Shown here in pieces: positions 5,701 to 14,529 of a DNA stretch of 46,327 nt (position 1 is the stretch's first letter; the number at the start of each line of letters is the position of its first letter). The notes beneath the pieces are model-generated. The model saw nothing but the letters and a program-made list of their open reading frames with translations, had not been told where the DNA came from and ran no database searches. Both the position numbers and the translations under genes were made by a program. The DNA is taken from IMG/VR virus record IMGVR_UViG_3300008517_000162, positions 1 through 46,327 of that record. One strand, written 5' to 3'. The DNA is from a virus.

Positions 5701-6360
5701 ATGGCACGTAAATCATCCGTCTATGACTACGAGGCTTGCGTCCATGAGCTACAATTAGATAAACCCAATCGGGAACTGTACTTAGTAGGTGAAGAAGAAG
5801 GCGCTGTAGAGGCCGACGACGCCGAACCAGGTGTCGAGTTCTTGATGGCGAGTCGTATTATACGTAACCTGCGTATCTTAACGCTGGCAGGTGGCGGGCC
5901 TATCCTCATTCACATGAAAACCGATGGCGGTTATGTGAAGGAAGGATATGCAATCTATGACGCTATAAGGACTTGCCCGTGTTATGTGACAATCCTCAAC
6001 TACGCCCCCGCTACGTCGATGAGTTCGATCATCCTACAGGCTGCCGATTACAGGGTGATGATGCCGTCCAGTCATTTCATGTTTCATCGCGGCACGGTTA
6101 GTGTAGATGGTACGACCCCCGCTATCCAAATCTTTGCGGAGTTCTGTCGGCATGATGCAGACCGAATGCTGAATATTTATGCACAGAGGATGCAGGGGAC
6201 TGATGGTGGTAGGGTCGGTAAGTGGGCCATCAAGCGGATCAAGAAGTGGCTCGCTGACGAGATGGATAAAAAAACCGACGTGTACCTGACCGCCGAGGAA
6301 ACCGTGGATTGGGGGTTAGCTGACGCGGTGTTCGACGGCGAGTGGAGTAAGTTGAAATGA
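5701..6360 (+). CDS. ClpP-like serine protease, probable head maturation protease
   Basis: A 219-residue ClpP/crotonase-fold protein. Visible ClpP landmarks are GGGPILIHMKTDGGYVKEGY (the strand and glycine region before the oxyanion site), APATSMSS with the candidate nucleophile Ser, SSHFMFHRG with the candidate catalytic His, and YLTAEETVDWGLAD near the C-terminus for the Asp region. Phages use ClpP-like proteases to cleave scaffold and capsid precursors, and a scaffold gene is present downstream. It is the first late gene. I use the ATG at 5701; a TTG at 5692 in the same frame is closer to a GGGG run and cannot be excluded. Confidence 0.85.
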   Translation: MARKSSVYDYEACVHELQLDKPNRELYLVGEEEGAVEADDAEPGVEFLMASRIIRNLRILTLAGGGPILIHMKTDGGYVKEGYAIYDAIRTCPCYVTILNYAPATSMSSIILQAADYRVMMPSSHFMFHRGTVSVDGTTPAIQIFAEFCRHDADRMLNIYAQRMQGTDGGRVGKWAIKRIKKWLADEMDKKTDVYLTAEETVDWGLADAVFDGEWSKLK

Positions 6361-6539
6361 TGGCCTACGGCCCACACCGACTGAGTGAGACTTGTGACCC
6401 AGTGAAGAAATTCTATACCGGTGATCCTGTGGAGGACGATGAACTCAGTCCGGAAGATCGGGCGTTTATGGAAGCGCTAGGGGCCAGATTACGCCGACAG
6501 GAGCGTTCATGGTACTTGGAGTGGAGGTATCCGGCGTGA
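6357..6539 (+). CDS. Small hypothetical protein
   Basis: A 60-residue charged protein starting MMAYGPHRLSETCDP and ending in a Trp/Arg-rich tail. It overlaps the protease stop by ATGA and the next gene by GTGA, so it is translationally coupled to both. No domain recognised. Confidence 0.65.
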   Translation: MMAYGPHRLSETCDPVKKFYTGDPVEDDELSPEDRAFMEALGARLRRQERSWYLEWRYPA

Positions 6540-6739
6540 TCGACTTCGTTGCCGGTGGGTTGGAGTTGACTGCCTCATACGTGATAGGTAATAGGAAGCG
6601 GTACGGCTTTCTCTTGAATATCGTGGGAAATTTGGCGTGGATGTATGTGGCCGTAACTGCTAAGGTGTACGGTCTGCTACTGGTCGTGGTCCCGGCTCTG
6701 GTCCTGAACGTTCGGAACTATTGGAAATGGAGAGGTTGA
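6536..6739 (+). CDS. Small membrane protein, PnuC-like half
   Basis: A 67-residue protein with two hydrophobic segments. VIGNRKRYGFLLNIVGNLAW and YGLLLVVVPALVLNVRN resemble the small two-helix phage proteins sometimes annotated as nicotinamide mononucleotide transporter-like. I chose the GTG at 6536 because GGAGG lies 8 bases upstream and it overlaps the previous stop as GTGA. True transport function is doubtful at this size; a membrane accessory role is as likely. Confidence 0.65.
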   Translation: MIDFVAGGLELTASYVIGNRKRYGFLLNIVGNLAWMYVAVTAKVYGLLLVVVPALVLNVRNYWKWRG

Positions 6740-6740
6740 G

Positions 6741-7004
6741 ATGATGGCTACATTGCGCGAGTGGTGGAGGATGCGGCGGTTCTTGTGGCATGTGTTGGCT
6801 GTCGCTAAGGCCTTGAACTCCGATGTAATACGGACTGAGGTTGCTCCAGAAACCGATAAGCTGACGGGCATAGCGGTAGGTTCACTCGCTGAACGAGATA
6901 ATACTGAGGACGCTGCGGACCTTGCTGTGATTCGGGGTCGTGCCGATGAATTGACGATCCCCTGGGGTGATGTTCGTGAAAACTGTCGGCGAGCGGGCGA
7001 ATAA
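6741..7004 (+). CDS. Hypothetical protein
   Basis: An 87-residue protein with a basic Trp-rich N-terminus (LREWWRMRRFLWHVLAVAKA) that could be an amphipathic membrane-contacting helix, followed by an acidic soluble part. The start at 6741 is two bases after the previous stop, with GAGAGG upstream. Function unknown. Confidence 0.65.
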   Translation: MMATLREWWRMRRFLWHVLAVAKALNSDVIRTEVAPETDKLTGIAVGSLAERDNTEDAADLAVIRGRADELTIPWGDVRENCRRAGE

Positions 7005-7022
7005 CCTAATAGGAGATTAGAT

Positions 7023-7376
7023 ATGGCGGGCTTCTCGATGCACGGGGAATTAATAAAGGATGGAGATGCGAGTGGTGGACTTGCTGTTACACTGTATGAG
7101 TCTGGTTCGGTAACGACACGAACTTTGGCGGCGACGGAGTTTCTGCATGTTGTCGATGTGCAACTCTATTGTGAAACCGGTGGAGATGTGTGGCTGGTTG
7201 CAGATGGCAAAACTGACGGGCAATATGTCGCTCATGCTGCATTGGATGCCAAAGGTGGAGTCATTTTGCACTTCAATAAGCCCTATATCTGTCCGCGCGG
7301 TACGGGTTTGAAACTCTACGGGGCTGCGTCCAATCTTAATATATGTCTGGTGGAAGGATTCATAACCGAGGGCTGA
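7023..7376 (+). CDS. Probable beta-sandwich virion accessory protein
   Basis: A 117-residue protein with alternating strands, including VDVQLYCETGGDVWLVAD and GGVILHFNKPYICPRGTGLK. This pattern resembles small phage decoration or head-stabilising proteins that bind capsid surfaces. The ribosome site TAGGAGATTAGAT precedes the ATG. It sits with late genes before the terminase. The virion role is inferred. Confidence 0.55.
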   Translation: MAGFSMHGELIKDGDASGGLAVTLYESGSVTTRTLAATEFLHVVDVQLYCETGGDVWLVADGKTDGQYVAHAALDAKGGVILHFNKPYICPRGTGLKLYGAASNLNICLVEGFITEG

Positions 7377-7379
7377 TTC

Positions 7380-8111
7380 ATGCTACACGGCATTATCGGC
7401 AATCAATATATCAGTAATCGGTTTTTACGATTCGAGACTGATAGTGGTGCGGCTCTTGACCCGGTGATTACGATCACTGGGGCACCTACTTTTCAATGGA
7501 TCAGTCCCGACGGATCAATTTCTACCGGGAGTACGCCAAATCCAGTGTTAGATCAGACTGGATGTTATACCCTTAAATGTAGTGATTGGTCGAAAGTTGA
7601 CGAACTTAAGTGGTATGGTGATAATATCATTAGTGTGGACAATTTAGGACTTTTAACAGCGTTAAATAAATTGCTGGTCTATACTAATGGTCTTACGGAA
7701 CTTGATGTATCGGGCGTAATAGCATTAACGGAACTATGGTGTTTTGGTAATAGTCTTGCGGCACTTGACGTAGTTAATCTTTCTTCACTGATTAAATTGA
7801 TCTGCTACGATAATAGTATCACAGCACTTGATGTGGCAGCTTTAGTTAATTTGACACACCTACATTGCTATAATAATCCTATTCCTTCATTAGAAGTGGC
7901 CGCTTTAGTTAATTTGGTAGACTTTAAGTGCCGCAACTGCGGTATGACTGAGGCCAATGTGGATAATATCCTGGCGGGTCTTGTGACGGCGGGTGCGAAT
8001 AATGGAACGGTCACTATAGACGGCACAAATGCAGCCCCATCAGCCGCCGGATTAGCGGATAAAGCGATACTTGTAGCGGCCCCTCGTAATTGGGCGGTAA
8101 CTACGACGTAA
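7380..8111 (+). CDS. Leucine-rich-repeat protein
   Basis: A 243-residue protein. Residues about 25-75 look like a PKD/Ig-like beta domain (WISPDGSIST...GCYTLKC). Then come about five 21-residue leucine-rich repeats, e.g. LTELWCFGNSLAALDVVNLS and LTHLHCYNNPIPSLEVAALV, following LxxLxCxxNxLxxLDVxxLx. This style is common in secreted bacterial LRR proteins, especially in Bacteroidota, and unusual in phage late operons. The repeats are also visible as a 63-base DNA periodicity. There is no signal peptide. Possible roles: virion-surface adhesin or an effector against host proteins. Confidence 0.85.
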   Translation: MLHGIIGNQYISNRFLRFETDSGAALDPVITITGAPTFQWISPDGSISTGSTPNPVLDQTGCYTLKCSDWSKVDELKWYGDNIISVDNLGLLTALNKLLVYTNGLTELDVSGVIALTELWCFGNSLAALDVVNLSSLIKLICYDNSITALDVAALVNLTHLHCYNNPIPSLEVAALVNLVDFKCRNCGMTEANVDNILAGLVTAGANNGTVTIDGTNAAPSAAGLADKAILVAAPRNWAVTTT

Positions 8112-8123
8112 GAGGATTTTATA

Positions 8124-8339
8124 ATGCAAGAAATAGTCGGTGAATTAACCGAAGTTATTATCAAGAAATCTGATCCATATCCCGATTTATGGTGTATGGT
8201 ACATGACGGGGAGAAAGTAATTACCATAGTTCCGCCGGGCGGAAACACATGGGCGAGTGAACACCGTACAATGGTTGTCGGTACGCCGCAGGAGCTTCGG
8301 GCTGAAATTAATCGGCTGGAATTAGAATATACCGAATGA
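8124..8339 (+). CDS. Hypothetical protein
   Basis: A 71-residue protein with an N-terminal beta part and a C-terminal helix ending RAEINRLELEYTE. It overlaps the next gene by ATGA. GAGGATTTTATA precedes the ATG. No domain recognised. Confidence 0.65.
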   Translation: MQEIVGELTEVIIKKSDPYPDLWCMVHDGEKVITIVPPGGNTWASEHRTMVVGTPQELRAEINRLELEYTE

Positions 8340-8683
8340 AGCAAGGACTTTCAAACTGGCTTGCTAAGATTGGCGAGGAAATCTTCATTGGTGAGGATAT
8401 CGGTGAAGATGGGGAAATTGAACAAATTACAAAAGATGAGCGGTTGGCCCGATTGATCTGGAAACGGGCGCTTGGATATGAGGAAGATGTAATCAATCCG
8501 GATAAAACTGAGGGCCACCGGGTTCATCTCCCGGACCCCAAAGCGCAGCAGTTTATCTTTGAACGGCGAGATGGAAAGTTCGCTGTTCCCCAGGAAGGCG
8601 GCGGCGTAAAGGCCTTGGACAAACTCACTGAGGAAATGAAACAACGTTTAAACGCTATGGTGGAAGATGGGTCAACTGATTGA
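8336..8683 (+). CDS. Possible terminase small subunit
   Basis: A 115-residue acidic protein directly upstream of and overlapping the large terminase gene by 17 bases, the usual place of the small subunit. It contains ITKDERLARLIWKRALGYEE, a helical segment plausible for DNA-end recognition. It lacks a clear helix-turn-helix, so the assignment rests mostly on position. Confidence 0.45.
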   Translation: MKQGLSNWLAKIGEEIFIGEDIGEDGEIEQITKDERLARLIWKRALGYEEDVINPDKTEGHRVHLPDPKAQQFIFERRDGKFAVPQEGGGVKALDKLTEEMKQRLNAMVEDGSTD

Positions 8684-10601
8684 CTCCTTAAAACTAACAG
8701 AGCCGTTTCCGGATGTGAATCCGTTGTGGGTTTGTCCGATTACGGGTCTTGTTGTGCCTAAACTTCCGCTTAAGAATTTGGAGTGGCGGTATAATCTGCT
8801 CAAGCGAGCGGAGCAGGACGACGGTTTTCAGCGGGAGTTGTATACGGCCTGTTCGCAGAGTGTTCTGTTTTGGACGAATGCTGTTGTGTGGACATATCGG
8901 TTGTTCATTAACGAAGCTGATGGTACGCGTCGTCAGTGTGCGCCGTCTGAGTCGCACGTACCTTTTATCACCTGGGAAATCCAGGACGAGCACATAACCG
9001 AGATCGTGAAGGCCATTGACGATGGTTATGATCTTTTAACCGATAAGTCTCGTGACATGGGGGCGACCTGGGATCATGTCATTCCGATTTATCATAAATG
9101 GCGATTCGAGGATGATCGTAGTTTCTTGTTGCTTTCTCGAAAAGAGGACTGCGTAGATTCGGCCGGTAAGAAGGGGTTGAATAATCCCGCCGATCCTGGT
9201 ACATTGTTTGGGAAAATAGACTATATTACGGCGTGGCTTCCGGATTTCATGGTCCCGTTTCATCGACGGACTACAATGCATCTAGTCAATCTGGAAAATA
9301 GATCGCGTATCGACGGTGAATCTGCGAATGCAACGGCCGGTTCGTCTGACCGGCGTACTGCTATATTGATGGACGAAATGGCTAAGATGGCCGAGGGCGA
9401 GTCGATTAAACGGTCTACACGTGACGTAACGGCGAGTCGATTGGCGAACTCGACGCCGAATGGCGCGGGAACCGCTTTCTCAAACTGGCGATTGGGTGGC
9501 GGGGTCAGGGTCTTTGTGATGCCCTGGTGGGAGCATCCGGAGAAGGGCGTAGGGCGAAATATCGTACGGGATAAGTCCACCGATACCGAGAAAATTCATT
9601 CGCCCTGGTATGACCTAGAAGCGTTGACTCGTACCCCGAAAGAAATGGCGATTGAGATCGACATGGATCATATCGGGTCGGGTGATACCTTCTTCGAGTC
9701 TGATATCATCATGCGCCACAAGAAAGCATTCGTTACGAATCCTATTACGAAGGGTATGCACACCGCGTTTCAGCGGGACGTTGCGTACACCAAAGTTCAG
9801 AATATGATCCGAGGGAATGTGCTTGCTTCTGTTAATGTTCAGCATATAAAGAACGGGCCGTGGAAGTTCTGGACGAATCTGATAGATGGACGACCGGATC
9901 AGGCGTTGAATTATGTCTTTGGAATTGATATCAGCAAGGGCATGGGGGCAAGTAACTCTGTGATCTCCGTGGGGTGTGTGGAGACTCGTCGAAAGGTTGC
10001 GGAGTGGGCGAACGCGAATTTCTCGCCGCATGACTTTGCGTTGGTTGTAGCTGCTTCCGCTATATGGTTCGGCGGATCGCAGAGAGGAAACCGACCGCTA
10101 GTTATATGGGAAGCAAACGGCGATCCTGGTATATACTTCGGAAAGGTACTGGTTAAGGATTTGCATTATCCTCGGTACTACCTGGATCGTCACGCCGTAA
10201 ATAAGATACGTGCTGCAAAGCCGGTTCGATATGGCTGGCATAGTTCGGCCGATAAGAAGGCTGAACTTTTGAATGAGTACCGCAGGGCGTTGGCTCACGG
10301 GACGTTTATCAATCCGTCCGAGCAGGCGTTGACGGAGGCCGAGTCGTATATTTACTTCGCTGGCGGGTCAATCGGTCCCGCATGTCTGCTAGAGGAAAAC
10401 GCCTCTGCGCGAAAGACGCACGGGGACCGGGTGATTGCTGACGCTTTGTGCAACAAAGGGTTGGGCGAGTCGAAGGTACAGACTCAGATGGCGCTGCAAG
10501 CCCCCGCTAATTCATTCGGTGCGCGTTGGCAGAAGTATCAGCAGCGACAGAAGGAACTCAAAACCCAAGATACCTGGGATAATAGAGATTTTCGAGGATA
10601 A
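8667..10601 (+). CDS. terL: Terminase large subunit
   Basis: A 644-residue packaging motor: ATPase plus headful/cos nuclease. The Walker A-type motif is KSRDMGATW at about residues 126-134 (the viral variant with Arg and Met), and the Walker B is AILMDEMAKM near 234. The RNase H-like nuclease domain shows GIDISKGMG (Asp near 420), VIWEANGD (Glu/Asp near 480) and HGDRVIADAL (Asp near 590). Length is in the usual range, slightly long. It is followed 5 bases later by the portal gene. No sign of an intein or intron. Confidence 0.95.
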   Translation: MGQLIDSLKLTEPFPDVNPLWVCPITGLVVPKLPLKNLEWRYNLLKRAEQDDGFQRELYTACSQSVLFWTNAVVWTYRLFINEADGTRRQCAPSESHVPFITWEIQDEHITEIVKAIDDGYDLLTDKSRDMGATWDHVIPIYHKWRFEDDRSFLLLSRKEDCVDSAGKKGLNNPADPGTLFGKIDYITAWLPDFMVPFHRRTTMHLVNLENRSRIDGESANATAGSSDRRTAILMDEMAKMAEGESIKRSTRDVTASRLANSTPNGAGTAFSNWRLGGGVRVFVMPWWEHPEKGVGRNIVRDKSTDTEKIHSPWYDLEALTRTPKEMAIEIDMDHIGSGDTFFESDIIMRHKKAFVTNPITKGMHTAFQRDVAYTKVQNMIRGNVLASVNVQHIKNGPWKFWTNLIDGRPDQALNYVFGIDISKGMGASNSVISVGCVETRRKVAEWANANFSPHDFALVVAASAIWFGGSQRGNRPLVIWEANGDPGIYFGKVLVKDLHYPRYYLDRHAVNKIRAAKPVRYGWHSSADKKAELLNEYRRALAHGTFINPSEQALTEAESYIYFAGGSIGPACLLEENASARKTHGDRVIADALCNKGLGESKVQTQMALQAPANSFGARWQKYQQRQKELKTQDTWDNRDFRG

Positions 10602-10606
10602 CATAG

Positions 10607-12442
10607 ATGGATTTCTCGGCAAGATCACTACAGCGTGCGGCTGAAAACGGATTTAAGCGGACCAGAAACTTCAGGGCGAATCGCCTAAGATTTATCAAGG
10701 CGTTTGTCGGACAGTATTACGATAGCGATCATGGTAAATTCGGTGCCGAGCCGCTTAACATGGCTTTTAATGCTGTTCGGGTGATTGTACCTAATTTGGT
10801 TACGCGAAATCCGGTGAATGTGGTTGATACGGACTATCTGATCTACCGAGAATACGGAGAGTTGATTGCCCTAGCCCTCAACTATCTGTCGAAGAAGATG
10901 CGTGTGACGGAAGTTTTGCAGCGCGGTATTGTAGATGCGATCTTTACGATAGGTATATTCAAAGTCGGCCTTTCAACTACTGACTCTTTGGTGTATTTCG
11001 GAGAGGAAGCCGTTGATCCGGGCAAGTTGTACTTGGAAACGGTTGACCTGGACGATTTCACATTCGATCCTAGTACAAGATATCTGACACAGGCATCATT
11101 TTTGGGTGAAAGAATTCGTGTAGAGCGGGATATGCTACTTGCATCCGGGGAGTTCGATAACGAAGTGGTAGAACGACTCCCCTCATCGGCCAATATAGAG
11201 CTTCATACTCAGAAGGAAGTGCGGAATATCTCAACTTCGCAGTTGAACCGGCACCAACTCGAAAAGTTGCATGATTATGTCGATCTTTTGGAACTGTGGC
11301 TTCCAGGTTCTAACGTGATAGTGACTCTGCCGTATAAGAGTACGGATACCACTCAATTTCTGCGGGAGGAATCCTATTACGGGCCGGAAGAAGGACCGTA
11401 TTCATTCCTTTCATTGACGCCCGATGTTCCGGGCAATCCATTGCCGGTGGCATTGGCCGGAATTTGGCATGATCTGCACGTTGTATCCAATCGTATCGCT
11501 AAAAAAATGATGGATCAGGCCGAGGCTCAGAAGAATATCCTCACTTATAAGTCGGATAGTGCCGATGAGACACAAGAAATTGTAAACGCCAAGAATTTGG
11601 CCGTTGTAAAGATGGACGATCCAACCGGCGCACAATTATTCTCGATAGGTGGTCAAGATTCCAAAAATGAGAGGATGATTGCCCAACTGGAATTGTGGTT
11701 TAATCAAATGTCGGGTAATACAAACCTGACCGGTGGCCTAGGAATGCAGGCCGAGTCCGCGACTGAGGCTAACATCCTGAGTCAGAACGCCTCTACGGGC
11801 GTGACGTTCATGCGCGATATGGTTTATAAGACGACTAGCGATATTATGCGCAAATGCGCGTGGTATCTGCATACTGATCCGCTTATAAATTTGCCGCTAA
11901 TACAGCGGGAGTCAATTCCTGCGGAATATGAGATTACGCCCGATAGTATACGTATGATAGCGCCTTCGCGCGTACAGGAGACTCAGGTATTTTTAACTCC
12001 GGAAGTTCGTAGCGGCGATTTTCTTGATTTTGCTTTCAATATCGAGCAGGAGTCGATGGCCCCGGTCAATTGGCAACTGCGATTGCAGCACCTTGAAATG
12101 TTGGCGGTTAGAATTATACCTGCTGCGGCACAAGCCGGTATGGTCGCGGCTCAAATGGGATCGCCATTTAGTTTCCAGGGCTTTGTGACTCGCGCCGCTA
12201 AATTGATGAATATGGATTGGATTGACGAGATTTTCCAGAGTCCCGATTTGGTGGCTCAACTGATGGCCGTGGCACAGCGGGGTCCGCAGCCGCAGAATTC
12301 TAAAGGCGTGGCCTCTATGACGCAGAATAATGGAGCGCCGGTCGGGAAGGTTACTCCGTCTGGCGGAACACAGCAACGACAGGAGGCCCAAAGTGGGTCT
12401 GCTTCACAACAGGGTGATTTACCTCTTAGGATGATGCAATAA
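10607..12442 (+). CDS. Portal protein
   Basis: A 611-residue protein immediately after the large terminase, with portal-like features: an N-terminal segment RFIKAFVGQYYD, PLNMAFNAVRVIVPNLVTRN (helical wing region), and a long helical crown with GGLGMQAESATEANILSQNA, typical of phage portal proteins. The C-terminus is Gln/Gly/Ser-rich and probably disordered. It forms the dodecameric DNA channel at the capsid vertex and docks the terminase. Confidence 0.9.
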   Translation: MDFSARSLQRAAENGFKRTRNFRANRLRFIKAFVGQYYDSDHGKFGAEPLNMAFNAVRVIVPNLVTRNPVNVVDTDYLIYREYGELIALALNYLSKKMRVTEVLQRGIVDAIFTIGIFKVGLSTTDSLVYFGEEAVDPGKLYLETVDLDDFTFDPSTRYLTQASFLGERIRVERDMLLASGEFDNEVVERLPSSANIELHTQKEVRNISTSQLNRHQLEKLHDYVDLLELWLPGSNVIVTLPYKSTDTTQFLREESYYGPEEGPYSFLSLTPDVPGNPLPVALAGIWHDLHVVSNRIAKKMMDQAEAQKNILTYKSDSADETQEIVNAKNLAVVKMDDPTGAQLFSIGGQDSKNERMIAQLELWFNQMSGNTNLTGGLGMQAESATEANILSQNASTGVTFMRDMVYKTTSDIMRKCAWYLHTDPLINLPLIQRESIPAEYEITPDSIRMIAPSRVQETQVFLTPEVRSGDFLDFAFNIEQESMAPVNWQLRLQHLEMLAVRIIPAAAQAGMVAAQMGSPFSFQGFVTRAAKLMNMDWIDEIFQSPDLVAQLMAVAQRGPQPQNSKGVASMTQNNGAPVGKVTPSGGTQQRQEAQSGSASQQGDLPLRMMQ

Positions 12443-12780
12443 TGGCGAGGAAATATATGGCTGGGGGCTGGTCGGGTGTCCCTAAAGGTGGGGCGCTTGA
12501 ACGCGAGTTAACGGGTATGTCCGATGAAGCAAAACGTGCTCGTCGAGCAAAGCGTGTGGAGCAAGTCGTTGGCGATAATATGAAGCGGGTGAAGAAAGGC
12601 AAGTCGCCTTTGTCCATTCGAGAACGCGCCCGGAAACTTGAGAAAAAGGCGGTTGCTCTTAGGGCGCAAGCAAAGAAAGTCGAGGCGTCTGGTACTGGCA
12701 ATATAACTGCCGCTGTAACTTATAGAAAAGCAGCGCGGGAAGCCAAGCGACGGGCCGAAACATTGAGAGCGGGGCTATAG
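12442..12780 (+). CDS. Basic coiled-coil hypothetical protein
   Basis: A 112-residue very basic protein with many KRARRAKR- and KAVALRAQAKK-type stretches, predicted helical and possibly nucleic-acid binding. The start overlaps the portal stop (TAATG). No family recognised. Its place between portal and scaffold suggests a head-assembly or packaged-DNA role. Confidence 0.65.
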   Translation: MARKYMAGGWSGVPKGGALERELTGMSDEAKRARRAKRVEQVVGDNMKRVKKGKSPLSIRERARKLEKKAVALRAQAKKVEASGTGNITAAVTYRKAAREAKRRAETLRAGL

Positions 12781-12781
12781 A

Positions 12782-13048
12782 ATGCCGACAGTGATTAAAC
12801 AGAAGGAAACGATAGTCCGTTATCACGGTACAAACGAGGCGGCAGCTAGAAAAATATTGCAGGAAGGGTTTTTACCGGATAGCTGGTTTGCAAAAAATGT
12901 GGGAGATGCGGTTGCTTTCGGGGGTCGATATGTATTTGTCGTTCAGTTTGGCGATGATGTACCCTTCGATTGGCAATTTCATTGTTTGTCGGCCGTTCCG
13001 AAAACTCGCATTCTTAACTGTTATGTTATTGAATCGGCGGAGTTATGA
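12782..13048 (+). CDS. ADP-ribosyltransferase-like small protein
   Basis: An 88-residue protein. It begins with beta strand IVRYHGTNEAAARKILQEGF and then has SWFAKNVGDAVAFGGRYVFV. The YHGT motif, followed by a helix, FA and a DA..FG segment, resembles the NAD-binding half of the ART superfamily (PARP, KptA, Arr, phage ARTs). A third catalytic Glu is not obvious; the C-terminal VIESAEL offers one. The protein is short for an active ART, so it could be a minimal or inactive member. It lies between portal and scaffold, so it might be packaged. Function inferred only. Confidence 0.5.
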   Translation: MPTVIKQKETIVRYHGTNEAAARKILQEGFLPDSWFAKNVGDAVAFGGRYVFVVQFGDDVPFDWQFHCLSAVPKTRILNCYVIESAEL

Positions 13049-13088
13049 TCGGGAGCAGAAGATGATACGAGAAAAGAAGGACTAACCG

Positions 13089-13424
13089 ATGATATACTGC
13101 TTCATTTGCCTGGATTGCAAACAAACTCGTAGCGTATCACGTCCGATGGCGGATCATGCGTTACCGGAAACGTGCGAGTGTGGTCATAAAATGGAGAGGA
13201 ATTTCGTCGCGGAGCATAGTTCAGTGCGCGGCGATTACAAGAAACCAATAGTGTCAGAGTCACTCGCCTTCGATGCGTGTGATCTCACAGAACACAGAAG
13301 GAGGCACCCTGATATAGATGTAGTGGTTGAAGGTCGATGCGCCCGACCAGTGTTGCGGAGTCTTACACAAAAGAAGCGCTATGTAAAGGCAAGAGGATTT
13401 GTGGATACAAACTCTTTTTCATAA
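13089..13424 (+). CDS. FmdB-like zinc-ribbon protein
   Basis: A 111-residue protein with an N-terminal zinc ribbon (CFICLDC...TCECGHKMER) like FmdB-type regulators. This is followed by a region typical of phage head-cluster homologues: SESLAF, RCARPVLRSLTQKKRYVKAR and GFVD. Such proteins commonly sit between portal and scaffold genes. Their role is unclear; nucleic-acid binding is likely. Confidence 0.75.
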   Translation: MIYCFICLDCKQTRSVSRPMADHALPETCECGHKMERNFVAEHSSVRGDYKKPIVSESLAFDACDLTEHRRRHPDIDVVVEGRCARPVLRSLTQKKRYVKARGFVDTNSFS

Positions 13425-13474
13425 AGTTTCCCTACCTCGCTCATTGAGCGACAGCGAACTAGGAGAGAGAAAAA

Positions 13475-14518
13475 ATGTCGAAGGAAGCAGAAGAAAACAC
13501 AGATCAGCAGACAGATCAAGCAGCCGAGTCCACAAGTACGGATACGTCTACCCTTGATGTAGAAGCCGCTGTGGAAGCAAAGATGGCAGAGATTAACGCC
13601 AAGGTTGACGCAGAGGCCGAGGCCGATCATGCCGGGAACGTCACGGAAGAAAGTGCGGAGAACGCGGAGGAAGCGGTCGTCACTGACAAATCGGAAGATG
13701 CGGATTCTGATGAATCCCCAACCCTTCCAACGGGTCATAGGCGCGCTGCTCTTGCTCGCGGTTGGACAAATGAGGAAGTCGATCATTACATTGAAATCAA
13801 ACCGGAGGAAGCAACTGCTAAGTTTGAGTCAATCTTCGATGATTGGCAGCAGGAGAATTCGCAATGGTCGGCTCGCGGCAGAGAGTTGATGCGGGCGAAG
13901 CAGACAGGATTGTCCGAATCTGCTACTGAGGCTCAGGAGACGGAACACCAAAAGGTTGATTTCGAGCCTATTGATCCGAAGGCTTTCGCGGAGGAATATG
14001 ACGTTAATGAGGTATTGATGGAGGCTTTGGCGAAGAAGCTCAATCCGGTCATTAGCAATGCGAAGGTCATGTCTGAGCAACTTGAAGGATACGCAAAAAC
14101 AGCCCAAGTATCTAACGAGGAAACTTTGTCTAAGATTACGCAGGATTTTCTCACAAGCAAGGAAATGAAACCCTTTGCTGACGTATATGGAACTGATATC
14201 AATACATTGACGAAGGAACAGTTGGATAGTCGCATGGAACTGTTTGGACAAGCGGACGAAATTGTCCAGGGGGCTTTGGCTCACGGGAGAGAAATTACGG
14301 TGCAGGAGGCGCTGGAACGCGCCCATGATAGTGTATCGCACGATTCGCGCGATACAACGATCCGTAAAGAAATCCGTGATAGTATGACAAAGCGAACCAA
14401 AACATTGACAGGTTCCAAGCGGAAGATAGAAGCCCCGAAGGATGATGGGCCGATATCAGAGGAAGAATTAGAAGCGCGCGTAGGCGCGAAGCAACAGGCA
14501 ATACGAGATAAAATGTAA
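13475..14518 (+). CDS. Scaffolding protein
   Basis: A 347-residue highly acidic, helical protein just upstream of the capsid gene. The first 85 residues are extremely rich in Glu, Asp, Ala and Thr. A central helix set follows (VLMEALAKKLNPVISNAKVM), and a short basic C-terminal region (KRTKTLTGSKRKIEAPK) probably contacts the capsid, as in other podovirus scaffolds. It starts after AGGAGAGAG. It may be a substrate of the ClpP-like protease at 5701. Confidence 0.85.
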   Translation: MSKEAEENTDQQTDQAAESTSTDTSTLDVEAAVEAKMAEINAKVDAEAEADHAGNVTEESAENAEEAVVTDKSEDADSDESPTLPTGHRRAALARGWTNEEVDHYIEIKPEEATAKFESIFDDWQQENSQWSARGRELMRAKQTGLSESATEAQETEHQKVDFEPIDPKAFAEEYDVNEVLMEALAKKLNPVISNAKVMSEQLEGYAKTAQVSNEETLSKITQDFLTSKEMKPFADVYGTDINTLTKEQLDSRMELFGQADEIVQGALAHGREITVQEALERAHDSVSHDSRDTTIRKEIRDSMTKRTKTLTGSKRKIEAPKDDGPISEEELEARVGAKQQAIRDKM

Positions 14519-14529
14519 GGAGAATAACT

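Noticed and set aside
12888-13085. 65-residue frame overlapping the ART-like gene
   Set aside because: A shifted frame without a ribosome site; the ART-like frame has the better start and motifs.
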